Assembly (NCBI RefSeq): GCF_001625305.1
Contig: NW_017803124.1
Span: forward strand, 435,753 to 499,752
From: Branchiostoma belcheri
Taxonomy: Eukaryota > Chordata > Leptocardii > Amphioxiformes > Branchiostomatidae
Length of the DNA stretch: 64,000 nt
Direction of reading: 5' to 3'
Position 1 is the stretch's first letter, and each line of letters opens with the position of its first letter. Made by a program: the position numbers and the translations under genes. Below are positions 33,626 to 44,959 of the stretch, piece after piece. The notes beneath the pieces were generated by a model that was not told the DNA's origin, did no database searches, and saw nothing but the letters and a program-made list of their open reading frames with translations.

Positions 33626-33845
33626 CTTCCCTCCTTTTCTGGAGGTAAAAAAAGAACGGCATATTCTGTTCTCCAGAGCTGTGCACCAGACATGAAGTTT
33701 TCTACAGGAAATGCACATTTGCCCTTGACAGGGTGGCGAGTGTGATACAAGGACGAGCACACAGCCTTTGAAGCGGCATCACGAGGGGAGCCTGAGCTGA
33801 TTACATACGACAGGTGGTAACAGTCAATCCTGACTAATACACATT
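33626..33845 (-). CDS. Internal coding exon of an unidentified minus-strand gene
   Basis: Acceptor CATCCCTGCAACAG and donor GGGAAG/GTACTG bound a 220-bp exon with a single open frame: two bases, 72 codons, two bases. It reads CVLVRIDCYHLSYVISSGSP, then RDAASKAVCSSLYHTRHPVK, GKCAFPVENFMSGAQLW and RTEYAVLFLPPEKEG. The mixed polar and aromatic composition with four cysteines looks like a folded domain, and no repeat overlaps it. Entry phase matches the exit of the exon at 46439-46509, giving a joining Glu codon. I do not recognise the family. After GOLT1 this is the strongest coding candidate of the window's left half. Confidence 0.5.
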
Positions 33846-34431
33846 CTGTTGCAGGGATGTCAGGAGTCATCAGTGGGAAGGGGCAGAAATGTCAAGACGT
33901 TTTCTTGCACAGAATTTCTGCGCACCTTGCAGCAGGGTATGAAATAGGAGCATTAGGTACACCTTAAAGTATGCTTAAAGGTACATGTGAGTATACGCAA
34001 GCTTTACGCTATGCCTTTTTTAACCAGTGATGTTGGAGCACAGAATATCTACTTGTCAGTGATGCAAAAAAGATATTTTGATATCTGGTGTTATGATTTT
34101 GACACTATGAAATACCATAGTTGCCCTTGAGGAGAGCAAGATGAACAAATCTACTATCATGCAAATTTCATGGCAAATGACTCAGACATAAAATAAATCA
34201 GCACACGAAGAACAGCGTTCTTTCCTTTATATATTAGCATTATTTTCAACTATTTTATGTTCTGAAAATTATGCCAAAAGTTTGCAATGCACAATTCATC
34301 TGATTCTAAAGCTTTTCACGTCAGAAACAGACAAGACTATTAATTCTACCTCTTCTGGAAGCAATCTAAAGAGATTGAGAATTCGTGCAATGTTTCCCAC
34401 TGGGATCCTGTCTACAAATTATCCCTGTTAA

Positions 34432-34500
34432 GGCCACAACAATATAATTTCATTGCTCCCAGACATTTTTATTTAACATATTAGAAGATCATATAATGAA
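34432..34500. mobile_element. Harbinger-like MITE family A, end fragment
   Basis: TAA followed by GGCCACAACAATATAATTTC, then unrelated sequence after about 60 bp. Confidence 0.6.
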
Positions 34501-34649
34501 GGGCTGAGAGGAAAACTGGCATGTGACTGTTTACTCTGTAAAACTGTGTCTATGAGCACGTTGGCAGAATGTACTACTAAAATTTGGACTTCTCGCCATT
34601 TTTGTTGCTATGTATATTCCAATGTTCATAGTCCAATATGTCTACCTTG

Positions 34650-34690
34650 CCCCCCCCCCCACACACACACACACACATACACACACACCA
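34650..34690. repeat. C-run and (AC)n microsatellite
   Basis: Ten Cs followed by about 15 AC units with one interruption. Confidence 0.95.
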
Positions 34691-34799
34691 CCAGGAAGGG
34701 CTAGGAATACACTGTGAATCATGAAACTTCAGGAGCAGTTTTATTTTATTGTAGGGCTCTGAAAAGGAAGGTTTTGGCAGTGTTTTAAATTCACAGTTA

Positions 34800-35174
34800 G
34801 GCCACACCAATTTAATTTGTTGGTTCTCGGATTCGCCTCTTCGTTTTTTTCTGATTTGCAAAAAAAAAAAAATTGATTCTGGCCCTGAATCAACTGAAAA
34901 ATGCTCATGTTTTGCCCCCAACAATTGAGGAAAGTCCTTTTCTTCCTAGTTGTTACAGTTTTCCCATCTATCATTGCAGTGGCTTGATTAAAAGTTCAAA
35001 ATTCAATGTTTAAATTTTAACCAAGCCTTTTGTGTTGACTTCATGGCTCATTCCATAGCATTTAAGCCTATGATAGGATGCCTAGACCTGTTTTTATTTT
35101 TATTTTTTTTCGCCCTGTCGCTTCATATTTTTTCTGAAAAAATCCGAGAACCAACAAATTAAATTGGTGTGGCC
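34800..35174. mobile_element. Harbinger-like MITE family A, well-preserved copy
   Basis: Ends GGCCACACCAATTTAATT and AATTAAATTGGTGTGGCC, TIR continuing TGTTGGTTCTCGGATT on both sides, with TTA flanking both ends. 375 bp and very close to the copy at 56199-56567, so recent. Confidence 0.95.
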
Positions 35175-35179
35175 TTACA

Positions 35180-36340
35180 TTGTAAAAATATTCTGTAGAA
35201 CCGCAGTCATACAAGGAAGACATATTACTCGTGGTGTCATGAACTAGGGGTGGAGAGGGCATGACAAAAAACGTGAAAATAAAACCACCACAAAAGTTTC
35301 ATGATAGAACTGCATTATTGTTTGAAATGCATGTAATATGCAAACCAAGATATGACATTAATGTGGCCCAATGTAGTTTCGACACGAGTCAGGCCCCCAA
35401 TCCCTGCTGATACTCCACCTGAGCAACAGTTCCTACCCACTCTCACAAACCAATTTACAATAAGCTTGCACCACATTATCAGTATTACAGGATCACAGGG
35501 TGGGGACCGTACAGGTAGCATATGCCCACTATTTATGGGAGCCTGCACACACATGTATGTAGAACTGTATGTGGTTACCACATGATCTGCTGGGGTTTAT
35601 TACAATTTGGGCCCCCTGGTGGCTTGTTATGATACTGTAGCATCACTTCTGGTTTATATTTGATATCTCATGATATGGACAAGCTAGGGTCATGAATTTT
35701 GGACTGGAGATCTCTCTTGTACTTGCCGGGAAGAACTGAAATTATTTTGGGTCCCCTAGCAGTTTTTTTTTAACTGCAGGGACATTTGTTTTAGAAAAAA
35801 CCTTTGAGATCAGTTACCAGTAGGTACATTTGGGAGCCAGCGCTCATGCAAAGAACAGTGTGTGATTACCAAATGATTCCTCCTGCTATGGTTTTTAATG
35901 AACACTGCATGGAGGCATATTCCTGATGAAGCATTTACAATGTACATGTACATGTATCAATACCTTCTCCTTGAACAGCTTCAATGACTGCATACCAAAA
36001 CAAGTGTTACTATTATAGAATGCCAAAATTGATTCCAAAGGAAAGGAAGAACAATGTGTGAAGATATGAAAATGAAGAGTCTACATGTATTATTCTCCAC
36101 ACCATAATTAATCTGGGTGTTTAGTCATTTTGTTCTACATTCATGACTTTCATTTTACCTGACTCACATCAGTTTTGTAGCTCCCAGAGGATGTCATCCA
36201 TATTGTCCTACTGTGAGCACATTCCTATCACATCCTGCAGAATCCCCCAGCAACAAGAGGAAAATCCTCCCCAAATTGACCACTCGGATCCCATCAGCCT
36301 GTAGCATCACACAGGACTTCCCACACCACCCCAGGCACAC
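35180..36340. other. No gene recognised
   Basis: AT-rich, with a TACATGTACATGTA run near 35940 and a decayed family B MITE subterminal motif (GGATGTCATCCAT) near 36190. No splice-bounded exon seen. Confidence 0.4.
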
Positions 36341-36350
36341 ATCAACTTAC

Positions 36351-36416
36351 CGGAGCTAAAGACAACAACCTGACTGCAGAGAACACAGCAGTCAAAAGCC
36401 TATCTATTTCAGCCAT
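36351..36416 (-). CDS. Candidate first coding exon, minus strand
   Basis: AAG-ATG-G (strong start context) begins MAEIDRLLTAVFSAVRLLSL-AP, 22 codons, ending in phase 0 at a consensus donor CCG/GTAAGTTG. The helix is amphipathic to hydrophobic. The frame is also open upstream for 92 codons (to 36692), through a (CATGTA)n run, so the start is not certain. The downstream exon at 33626 enters in a different phase, so they are not direct neighbours. The upstream frame and a plus-strand frame at 36532-36630 (DKLKLKVAKAALNSSR) compete for the same bases. Confidence 0.3.
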
Positions 36417-37554
36417 CTTGACTCCACCGCTACAATGTACATGTACATGTACATGTTTAAGAACTACTTTGCATCTAAGGCACCGACTGAATAGTTCTGA
36501 AGGAGTATTCTTAGCTATCAGCCTTTCTTTGCAGCTGACAAACTCAAGCTGAAGGTGGCCAAGGCTGCACTGAATAGCTCCAGGGTTGCCATTTGTAAAG
36601 AGAGTTCCGTGCAAGGCTTTGGCTGCGATTGAATGATTCATAGAAAGCCCCCTACACTTCAAGGTTTCATATAGATGGCAATCTCTGCACATCCCTCATG
36701 CAATGCACAATTTTTGGACAAAATATCAGCAACCTTGTTCTTTGTGTGACGCGTCTGGACAGTTTTATGACACTTGAATGGTACGTCATACGTGTGGCTC
36801 TTGTATCTCACAACATAACCAGCTTTAAAATACACAGTAGTCCATCACGACATAACCTCAGGCCAGCTACTTGAGAAGCTTTCACCAACATTTCAGATAC
36901 TAATCTTGAGTGTGCTTCCCAAACCCTCTCTGCAAGGTTCTATGGTATCACAGTAATGTACTCCCCAGGCCTTGCAACCTGCTGTCAGCTAAAGCCTCGT
37001 CTAAAGCCATATATGTCCAAGATAAGCTACAGGGCACTTGAACAAGACTTTTCCCAAAAGACAATTTTGAAAGTACCGAGGACCACCAGCCCTTTTTGAG
37101 TGACAGACCACTGATCAGTGTAAAATTGCTGCAAAAAGTATATTACGTTTGATTTTGTCACAGAAATTGATTGAGTTTCTTGGGAGCTTGTTTAACAGAA
37201 CATTTTTACATTATAATTCTTTTCCCACTGACACACACACACCCTCTATTTTATAAAATATGAAAAAAAAACAGTTGTCAATGATACACAATGTGGAATA
37301 GGTATATGTATGCATTGCAAAATATTTCAAACTAATTTGTATCAAAGCAAGTTAAATGACCTGTACCACAATCAAAAGGTAACCAGGTCTAAATACACTT
37401 CACTGCACAAAAAATTGGATCATTTCCTCCCTAACTCTCCCTACACATGCTGCTGCAATCACAGAATAACTGCCACGTTTTGTCAGCAGACCCGATTTCA
37501 AATTCAACAGAGGAAAGCCAGCTTTCTTTCAGACCAGCACATGTCCATTATAAA

Positions 37555-37800
37555 GCCTTGCTGCGCCCTGCCGCGCTGCTGATAACGGTATCGCACGCTT
37601 CATCTCCCACGTTTACGTCATCCCTCTCCCTGACAAACGAGCCCGGCTACGGCAGGCTTATCCCAGTCATCTAAAACGCCTTTATTTGCTGCATAAAGAC
37701 TCGCAGGCGCACAGACTTGGCTGAATTAGTACCACTTCCGAGTGACAGCCCTGGGGGGACGGACCGGCCGCTGTAAACACTGCCATGAAGCTGTTCCAAG
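37555..37800. promoter_or_regulatory. GC-richer, repeat-free island, possible cis-regulatory element
   Basis: It contains TTTACGTCATCCC (CRE-like), CCTTTATTTGCTGCATAAAG (Cdx/posterior Hox-like TTTATT core), CGCTGTAAACA (forkhead core) and GGACCGGCCG. No transposon ends or splice-bounded exon are seen. Confidence 0.25.
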
Positions 37801-38690
37801 AAGTGGTTGTGCCACCAGCTGATTTTATATTTCACTCCATACCATATGAAGAGTCCATTTACATGTTGAGGTGTTTATAGGAGAGCCCATTCTAGCAAGG
37901 GGGACTAAATTCAGAAAATTCAAACTTAGGAGAAGAGAGAAAGGGGTTATGTCCATTTTTTTCGGTAGTGCAAGAATGGATGAACTTTGGGATGTCCATT
38001 TCTTCAAATGGTTGATATGGAAGAGTGTATTTTGTATGGGGAGATGGAATGAAACATGCTGTATTTGCTCACAAATGTCAACCTCTCTAGTTGTGTGTTA
38101 ATCTTCCTTCGTCTCAAATTCAATTGCTGAGTGAATGAAGTAATAGTAATAGCGGCGCCACTTCTGCAAAGTACATGAAATTGTTTTAATGAAGAAATAT
38201 ACATGCCTAGGGAGGCACTCAATCTCCCAAAGCTGCTTTTCAAAGCAAGGGTAGACAGGTTATCCATACTAAGAATTCACGCATTATATTTTTGTTTTGA
38301 TGAAAGTTGTAAAGTATTCCTGTTTGTATGTAACAGTTTCATTTATTCATTGATAAAAAATTACCACATTTGTATATTATAAGAAGTATAAGAAGAGATT
38401 ATTAAGTATAAAATCATGGTTATAGCCTCTCATATATCAAGTTTTGCATAGACTTTGGTGTTGCTCTTCCAAAAGTTTATATCTGGCAAGGTTCAGCAGC
38501 ATTTAATCACATCGAAAGGTCACAGCATGCAGAACCAAGCACACTTCCACACGTGTGACTTTCTAGCGACTAATACGTTCCTAACATTTCCAGCTCACCT
38601 GTTCCTGAGTTATATTCTACCTCTCCCAACTTCCTGACATTTCCATGCAACTAGTATATATAGCTCCGGATCCTGCAAGGCCTCCAAATA
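37801..38690. other. No gene recognised
   Basis: AT-rich single-copy-looking DNA with no repeat ends or convincing exon. Confidence 0.35.
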
Positions 38691-38859
38691 CCTTTCTCTT
38701 CATATCTGCACTGCTGCACTTGGTAACATTGGAAATTACCTGCACCAGACAAATTTTACCTGCACCTTTCAGGATTTAGGAAGTATGCATCATACTAAAA
38801 CTGTTCAGAAACCATTGCCTATATCCAAACCATTTATAGGAGGTAACAATCTATGCAGC

Positions 38860-39135
38860 AGACCAGTGCAGGTTAAGTGCAGGTAGACATCAGAAATACC
38901 TGCACAGCTCCAATTGTACCTGCACTTACCTGCATATACCCAGTACATGGACCAGTGCAGGTTAGGTGCAGGTAAGACATCAGAAATACCTGCACAGCTC
39001 CAATTTTACCTGCACTAACTTGCATATACCCAGTACATGGACCAGTGCAGGTTAGGTGCAGGTAGACATCAGAAATACCTGCACATCACCAATACTTGTA
39101 CTAAGGTGCACATGCAAACAGTATTTTGAGCCCTG
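38860..39135. mobile_element. hAT-like repeat with 89-90 bp internal tandem, copy 2
   Basis: About three units of the GCAGGTTAGGTGCAGGTA ... TACCCAGTACATGGACCAGT array. The right end TATTTTGAGCCCTG is at 39122-39135 and matches the CAGGGCTCAAAATA left end of the copy at 23320. Its own left end is missing or lies in 38700-38760 in decayed form. Confidence 0.7.
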
Positions 39136-39495
39136 GCAGCCAAATCTGAGCTGAGGAGTTCGGCTGCTCTGACGTCATCCTGTCATTCTCACAAGCTCAG
39201 GACTGATGAATAGGAAACCTAGTTGTGCATTGCCAGAGGCTTTGTACACAGTTAATACTCCTTAAATCGATTTCCACACAAACCATTTCTCAGCGCTATT
39301 ATAACGACTCTAGAGATAATCTCCCCGGTGCGAGTCTCAGTATGTTGGTGACTGATGACGCAGTTCTAGATGTGAGAGATCGTTATCTGTGCGTCAGCCC
39401 GGAAGCTATGCTATCAATTCACGATGACGTCATCTTGGAGTTTGCTGCTGTCAGTGATGTCATCAGTTCAGTTATAAGAATCATTCAATTGCTAA

Positions 39496-41070
39496 GGCTA
39501 CGTGTGGTGTAGTGGTACATCACTGGACTATGAAACGGGGAGACCCGGGTTCGATTCCGGGTCATACAAGTCCGAACATGCGCCCCGACGTTGTACCCTT
39601 GGGAAAGGTACTTTACACGACTTTCCTCACTTCACTAAGGTGCAGTGGTCGAAATACTTTTTTTCAGTGCTCTGCAATATTGCAGAAGAGTCAAAATTTC
39701 GTCCTGCAATTTGGAAACACTTTCTGCAACTACACAAGCCCCCATATTACAACCTTCTGAAACCAATAATGCCTATTCTTACATCATATATATATAACGT
39801 TAACGGTAATAGTTATAGCTTTGTAAATCTGTAGCATTACTGAAATTCTTCAAAATATCAATCTTTTAAATATGTTCGGACCGTAAAACTTTATCGGTCC
39901 GGTCCAAAAAAACCGAAACGTCGGTGAACCGGTTTTTTTGACCGGAACAAAAATCCATATTTGTTGTTACTGAATAACTGATGATCACTACATACAAAGA
40001 AGCCTGCCAGGAAAATGAAAATCCAGCCTTCAAATAAAAGAAGTTTACCTTAGTCTCCGTCTCTCTCATTTTGCAACAATATTTTCCCGTATTTTGCTAC
40101 CGATAGTCATCTAGAAATCATAAAGGACAAGTCTACGGGCCGTGCTTGGTTCGAATCGGGCCGAAAATCAGATTTTACACCATATGGTCACAATGTGATG
40201 CACGTAAATTTTCACTCGAAATGAGAAATTAACGCCCAACAAAACGGACCATTAGGTTCCCAGTGCTGTATTTCTCTTTTGTTCATGTGATCAACTTGTT
40301 TTCTTTGCTTGAATCGTGCAAAATACCAAGGAAAAACATCGAAATTTCGGCAAATTAATGCCGAGGCGAGTGTGGTTTTTCGGAGGAGCCATGTTTCCTT
40401 TGCCGTGTTGCCTGCTGGGAAATGCTCAGCGAAAACTGCCGAAAATTTACGAGGCAGTTGTCGGGTCCTCCCGGGAGACGAAATCTAACATCGGAAAATG
40501 GCGAGTGCCCATATTTGGTTATCGTCGCCTTTCGTCGCCTTGTCGAAATCGTTCAACTTTGACCCCAAATTCCCTTATATGGGACCATTACAGTCTGCTG
40601 AAAAACGCCGGCAGGTTCGTGCGGCGCAGGTTTTCGATCTATTCACAGCGCCACTGCTTTGCTAATTGAAAACTATTGAATCCGGAGCCTATTTTTTCCT
40701 TCTGCAAAATTGCAGATTGTAAGATTTTTTCTTCTGCAATCTTGAAAATCTATCTGCAAATTGCAGACTGCAGACGGGTATTTCGAACACTGCTAAGGTG
40801 TAATTGAGTTCCTAGCTTCGGCTAGGGACATCCCTCAAATAGAACGTTAAATGGAGGTCCCGTGTTTGGGAGGGCCACACCCCACGCACGTTAAAGAACC
40901 CACCACACTTATCGAAAAGAGTAGGGGACCTTCCCGGTGTGAGTGGTTCAAACCTTACAGTCTGGTCTCGGGGTTGACATCTTTGAAGAGGTGATAGTCA
41001 CCTATTATGTCAATCCTTCCACAAATGTGGTAAATCGTCATTAAAAAAAAAAAAATTAAAAAAGATTGAA
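39496..41070 (+). mobile_element. tRNA-derived SINE interrupted by a hAT element
   Basis: The head has box A-like GGTGTAGTGGTACAT and box B GGGTTCGATTCCGGG, with a tRNA-like span 39496-39568. The SINE continues 'acgttgtacccttgggaaaggtac ... cttcactaaggtg', is cut at 39642, and resumes at 40801 with 'taattgagttcctagcttcgg', 'gtgtgagtggttcaaacc', 'gtcaatccttccacaaatg' and an A-rich tail at about 41040-41060. Without the insert it is about 420 bp. Confidence 0.85.
39643..40792. mobile_element. hAT element, 1150 bp, inside the SINE
   Basis: Ends CAGTGGTCGAAATAC and GTATTTCGAACACTG, with a perfect 8-bp target duplication CTAAGGTG (39635-39642 and 40793-40800). Subterminal TGCAATATTGCAG and ATTGCAGATTG motifs are repeated at both ends. 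The interior at 40330-40660 is GC- and CpG-rich; on the minus strand it has AACATGGCTCC followed by PPKNHTRLGINLPKFR, and the plus strand holds a 117-codon frame. No transposase is recognised. Confidence 0.92.
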
Positions 41071-41104
41071 AGTGTTCAAGACATCCAAAGCAATTTCAGG
41101 GTGG

Positions 41105-41465
41105 CATAAAACAAAAAATATTCTGGATGAGGAAATCTGCCTGATATTGACACATTTACTGTCATTTCTTAGCACAATTTTGTCATCATTTTTGAACTGG
41201 CTTGAAGCGTGTGAAATAACCCCACAACAAGCTATGTAAGGAGTCCCTTAGGGTAAGTTTATTTTTTGGCACTTTTGGCAAATAAATAGCTAGAACCAGC
41301 CTACCATTCAAAACAAGCAGCCATTTTCGATCAACGAGATGCTCTGGGATTGGGTTGATTCAACTTACTAACTGTAACATTAAAAGGATGCCTAAATACA
41401 GATCTGAAATAGTATAGAAAATTGACTTTGATTGTGAAAATCCAGTTTTGTCAGAAAGCAATGCA
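41105..41465 (+). repeat. Dispersed repeat of about 300 bp, copy 2
   Basis: 'attctggatgagg', 'tttcttagcacaattttgtcat', 'aaataaatagctagaaccagcctac' and 'gaaaatccagttttg' parallel 16530-16820. Confidence 0.65.
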
Positions 41466-42250
41466 CTAAAATATTATTATACACTAACTGGTAAACAAGC
41501 ATAAAATACACCTAAGATTGTATAATAAAATCTCTCGAAACTATGAAAACATCATGATAACAAGCTGGAAACTACATGTATGCTATCATATATAGGTTGA
41601 TGTCATTTTGTAGTTCCCTGCCATGATGTCGTGAATCCACTTTTCCTTGAAAGAATCATTATGATCATGGTGAATGTTCTTAAATACATCAAAGTAAACA
41701 TTGTATAATAAGATCCCTTGAAATTGTCGTCATCATATCAGGCCGTAAGCTATGCTATCAATTCATGTTGACGTCACCTTACAGTATGCTACTGTGATGA
41801 CATCAAACCACTTCTCCATTAAAGACACAGTAACGGAAGCTTCTTCTATATATCAAAGTGTAGTGGTATTGTACACCAGAGTTATTAGGTTGTAGAGTAA
41901 TCTCTTGAAATCATCAGAATATCAAGCTGATAAAAGTCTTGCCATCAAACTACAATGACGTCAATGACGTCACTATAATGACACAGTAACGGAAGCTTCT
42001 TCTATATATCAAAGTGTAGGGGTACGGTACACCAGAGTTATTAGGTTGTAGAGTAATCTCTTGAAATCATCAGAACATCAAGCTGAAAGTCTTGCCATCA
42101 AGCTACAATGACGTCATGTTAGTATGATGTTACCCTTTGTTTCTTATGTCAATTCCCTTAGATTAACCCTCTCCTGAAAGACTCAGTTGTGATTTTTTTT
42201 TAGAATTCTGGGTCTGGAAATGTGTGAACTATCCAGAACAGTAGCTGAGA

Positions 42251-42369
42251 GCATGGTTCTGGATAAAGCATGGTTCTGGATAAAGCATGGTTCTGGATAA
42301 AGCATGGTTCTGGATAAAGCATGGTTCTGGATAAAGCATGGTTCTGGATAAAGCATGGTTCTGGTTATA
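42251..42369. repeat. 17-bp tandem repeat, seven units
   Basis: The unit GCATGGTTCTGGATAAA is repeated six times exactly, with a seventh changed to GGTTATA. It creates the apparent repetitive protein on the minus strand. Confidence 0.95.
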
Positions 42370-42705
42370 GCACAGGCTTAACATCATCTTTCCTCCTATT
42401 GTAGAGAGATAATATGGATGAGTTGTGACCTGATGGATGGGAAACAGGTGTATTCCTGTCTCTTCACACACTCATCACCCCAAGGACTCCTCCATTAACC
42501 ACGCAGTAAAACAAAGCCTTCCAATTTTCAGCCAAACTACCAGATTGTTTCGGCAGTTAACCGTGTTCACAGGAACAAGATGGAATTCTTGCTAGGAAGT
42601 CATGAGATTACTAACTTCCTATTAAGATCTGTCAGTGCAATTATTAAGAAGGCCTCTGTTCCATCTGTTTACAAATGAAGGCAGCTTGAGTGGTTATGTC
42701 AGCAA

Positions 42706-43376
42706 AACATACAATGTACAAATGTACTGTGCCTGTATAAAATCTGGATTTTTCATGCTTTTCGTAGGATGTTTGGTCAACGTTGCATCAGAATTTTCCC
42801 CTTTGCAGACAATATCTTTTCCGACACAAAATAGTAAAAACAAACAAGCATGTAGACGGGATGTCATCCTTAAATACATGATAACAAAGAAGGTGTCAGG
42901 CCGTCAGCCTATTAGGGGGGCCTGCAACACTCTACGCTGAATTCGGAAACCTCTCGATTTCGCTAAATTCCAAGTGGCTACAACGCATTACATAGAATTA
43001 AAATGGTGAATACGCTCTGCGCAAAATGCGCCAATTACTCTCTACATTGAATTAGAGGCCTGGCCACGCTCTACATAGAATTAAAATGGCCGATTACACT
43101 CTACAGAACAAGGCTTGCGGGCCCCCTATTAGTAGGTGCTATAGTCAAAGTTTATTGCACAACGATTGTCACGGGTACAATGTATGGCAAATATTATAAA
43201 ATTATTAGTTGGTATGTGCCTAATATAATGCTATATATATGGTCAACGGACATTGTATCTGACAGAGTATTATAAAGGACTACTGGCTAGAGAATATTTC
43301 GACTCTACATGTACATTCTACATTACGCTAAACTATACTTATATGCAGGTTTCACACAGATGCAGTACGTTCTGCC
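42706..43376. mobile_element. MITE family C, interrupted copy
   Basis: The left part 'aatgtactgtgcctgtataaaatc', 'ttcgtaggatgtttggtcaacgttg' and 'gacgggatgtcatcct' and the right end 'ggtttcacacagatgcagtacgttctgcc' match 17431-17596 and 47811-48056. Unrelated sequence between about 42905 and 43340 includes the GAGCGTA element. Confidence 0.6.
42916..43131. mobile_element. GAGCGTA-repeat element, copy 1
   Basis: GGGGGCCTGCAACACTCTAC and GCTTGCGGGCCCCC are the inverted ends, with CTATTA on both sides. Inside, 'ctctacatagaattaaaatgg' recurs about every 40 bp. A related copy lies in the other orientation at 54196-54405. Confidence 0.7.
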
Positions 43377-43429
43377 ATTTTTTAAGTCACTGTAGCTTGC
43401 TGGTATGTAAGACTGTCTGTATCTGTATA

Positions 43430-43560
43430 GCCGGTATAACCGCCCTTTGGCGTAACACACCAGCTTCGCAGGCACACGGCGTGGCGGCAGCTGGCTATAT
43501 AGCACCAAACGACTTGCTGTCTGCCCCTTTAGACTTTTGAATGGACATCTAACTTCATCA
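43430..43560 (-). mobile_element. LINE 3' end, CR1/L2-like, truncated
   Basis: The minus strand reads '...gctgccgccacgccgtgtgcctgcgaagctggtgtgttacgcc ... taccggctatacagatacagac', matching the 3' UTR and (CAGATA)n tail after the reverse transcriptase stop at 57134-57360. Confidence 0.75.
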
Positions 43561-44047
43561 CTAGTCCATGTACCGACACACAGGACACGGAACTGTGACA
43601 TCTATCATCTCATCTCACCTCTAATGAATCAAGCAAAGTAACTTAATTAACATCTTATAGAGATCATGTAGGTTACGATATAATAGCATCCATCAAGTTA
43701 TCACTCTGTTGCCATTTCATAAACATCTTATAGTTTATAATGCACTCAGCATTTATCTAGTTATGCTAGCCCAGAAAAATCCATCTACTTTAATGATGAA
43801 ATTTAATATGTACTGGATACAGTTGTAATCTCAGACTATGACATTTTGCTACTGTGAAAATAAGGTGATTTACAGTATACGGTACATACATGTAGGGCAG
43901 TGCCTATCTCCTTTTCTATAGCCCTTGGGCCACGCAAATGTGCACGATCACTAAGGCAGGGGGCCAGTCCAGTGGTTACAGTGGTATGTGTTTAACTCCA
44001 TATTCTCAAATGCTGAGTGCTAAGCAGAGAATTATCAGTATGTACCA

Positions 44048-44105
44048 TTTCTAAAGGTATAATTTGGCTGGGATTGAACTCACGACCTAAATGCAAGGCA
44101 AACAC
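44048..44105 (-). mobile_element. tRNA-like SINE head, minus strand
   Basis: On the minus strand, GGCCAAGTGGGTAGAGTG (box A-like) and GTGAGTTCAATCCC (box B-like) at tRNA spacing. No paired acceptor stem. Probably a SINE head or tRNA pseudogene. Confidence 0.5.
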
Positions 44106-44199
44106 TCTACCCACTTGGCCAAAATTCATACGGCTGTCTTTGGCTATAAATAGATTTTTTTTAATAGTAAGATGATGGATTCTAAACATTATGAAGGAA

Positions 44200-44820
44200 G
44201 CAAAATTGCAGCATCTTTAAAAGTTATTCAAACCCACAAGCTATATGTACAATCATGTACTATTTCTGTTAAAATAAACAACAAACTGTTAGCTTGTCAA
44301 TATTTTTATCTCCTATAGTGCCCAAAGCATGAAATTACTCCTGGCTTTTACATGTAGATACTTGTCACTGCTACATGTATATATGGTTGCCACAGGCCTT
44401 GTTGATATTCTACTGTAAAAGTATTTATTATTTGCCTCAGGTCGAGACTCTTATCATAACAAGATTTTTAAAAACTCACACAGTCAGTCACAGTAATAAT
44501 CTACAACAACAAATGCAGTACAAAGAAATGACTATGTGAAAGACATGATGGCAGATAACGGCTTAAAAGGAGTGAAAAATCTCAGCATTGGACTGCCGGA
44601 AGCGACATGAAGACTTAAGACTGGCTGGGAAATTTTATTACATCAGATTATCAGCAGCCACAGAGTGGAGAAAGAAAAGTAATAACTCAAAACCAAAATA
44701 AAAATTAATGAGAATTAATGACAGGAGAGACATTAACTGCTATAGATAACAGTAAAATATCTGCCATGACTGACAGAAGCCATATCATAAGGGCTATGAA
44801 ATTTTATAATAACAATCATT
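44200..44820. other. No gene recognised
   Basis: AT-rich, no repeat ends, no splice-bounded exon. Confidence 0.35.
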
Positions 44821-44827
44821 ATGATCT

Positions 44828-44950
44828 TCTGTATCTGTATCTGTATAGCCAGTATAACCACCCTTTGGCGTAACACACCAGCTTCACAGGTACCCGGCAA
44901 AGCGGCAGCTGCCTACATTACACCGAACCACTTGTTACACCTAACCCTTG
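44828..44950 (-). mobile_element. LINE 3' end, CR1/L2-like, truncated, copy 2
   Basis: On the minus strand it ends in 'tggctatacagatacagatacag'; the upstream part matches 43430-43560 and 57245-57345 ('gctggtgtgttacgccaaaggg'). Confidence 0.75.
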
Positions 44951-44959
44951 AACATCTAA

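Larger units (their letters stand above)
39400..42113. repeat. Diverged tandem repeat with CRE palindromes, split by a SINE
   Basis: Units near 39408, 41750, 41825 and 41981 share 'agctatgctatcaattca' and/or a TGACGTCA block. 41825-41980 and 41981-42113 are a clean duplication with a 156-bp period ('acacagtaacggaagcttct' in both). The SINE at 39496-41070 and the dispersed repeat at 41105-41465 separate the first unit from the rest. Full TGACGTCA occurs near 39426, 41954 and 42109, with near-matches near 41770 and 41963. Confidence 0.55.

Noticed and set aside
39496-39568. Functional tRNA gene
   Set aside because: Box A and box B are good, but the acceptor strands do not pair and SINE body follows directly.
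42229-42471. Frame encoding a repetitive protein (ALSRTMLYPEPCFIQNH units)
   Set aside because: It is only the translation of the 17-bp tandem repeat at 42251-42369.
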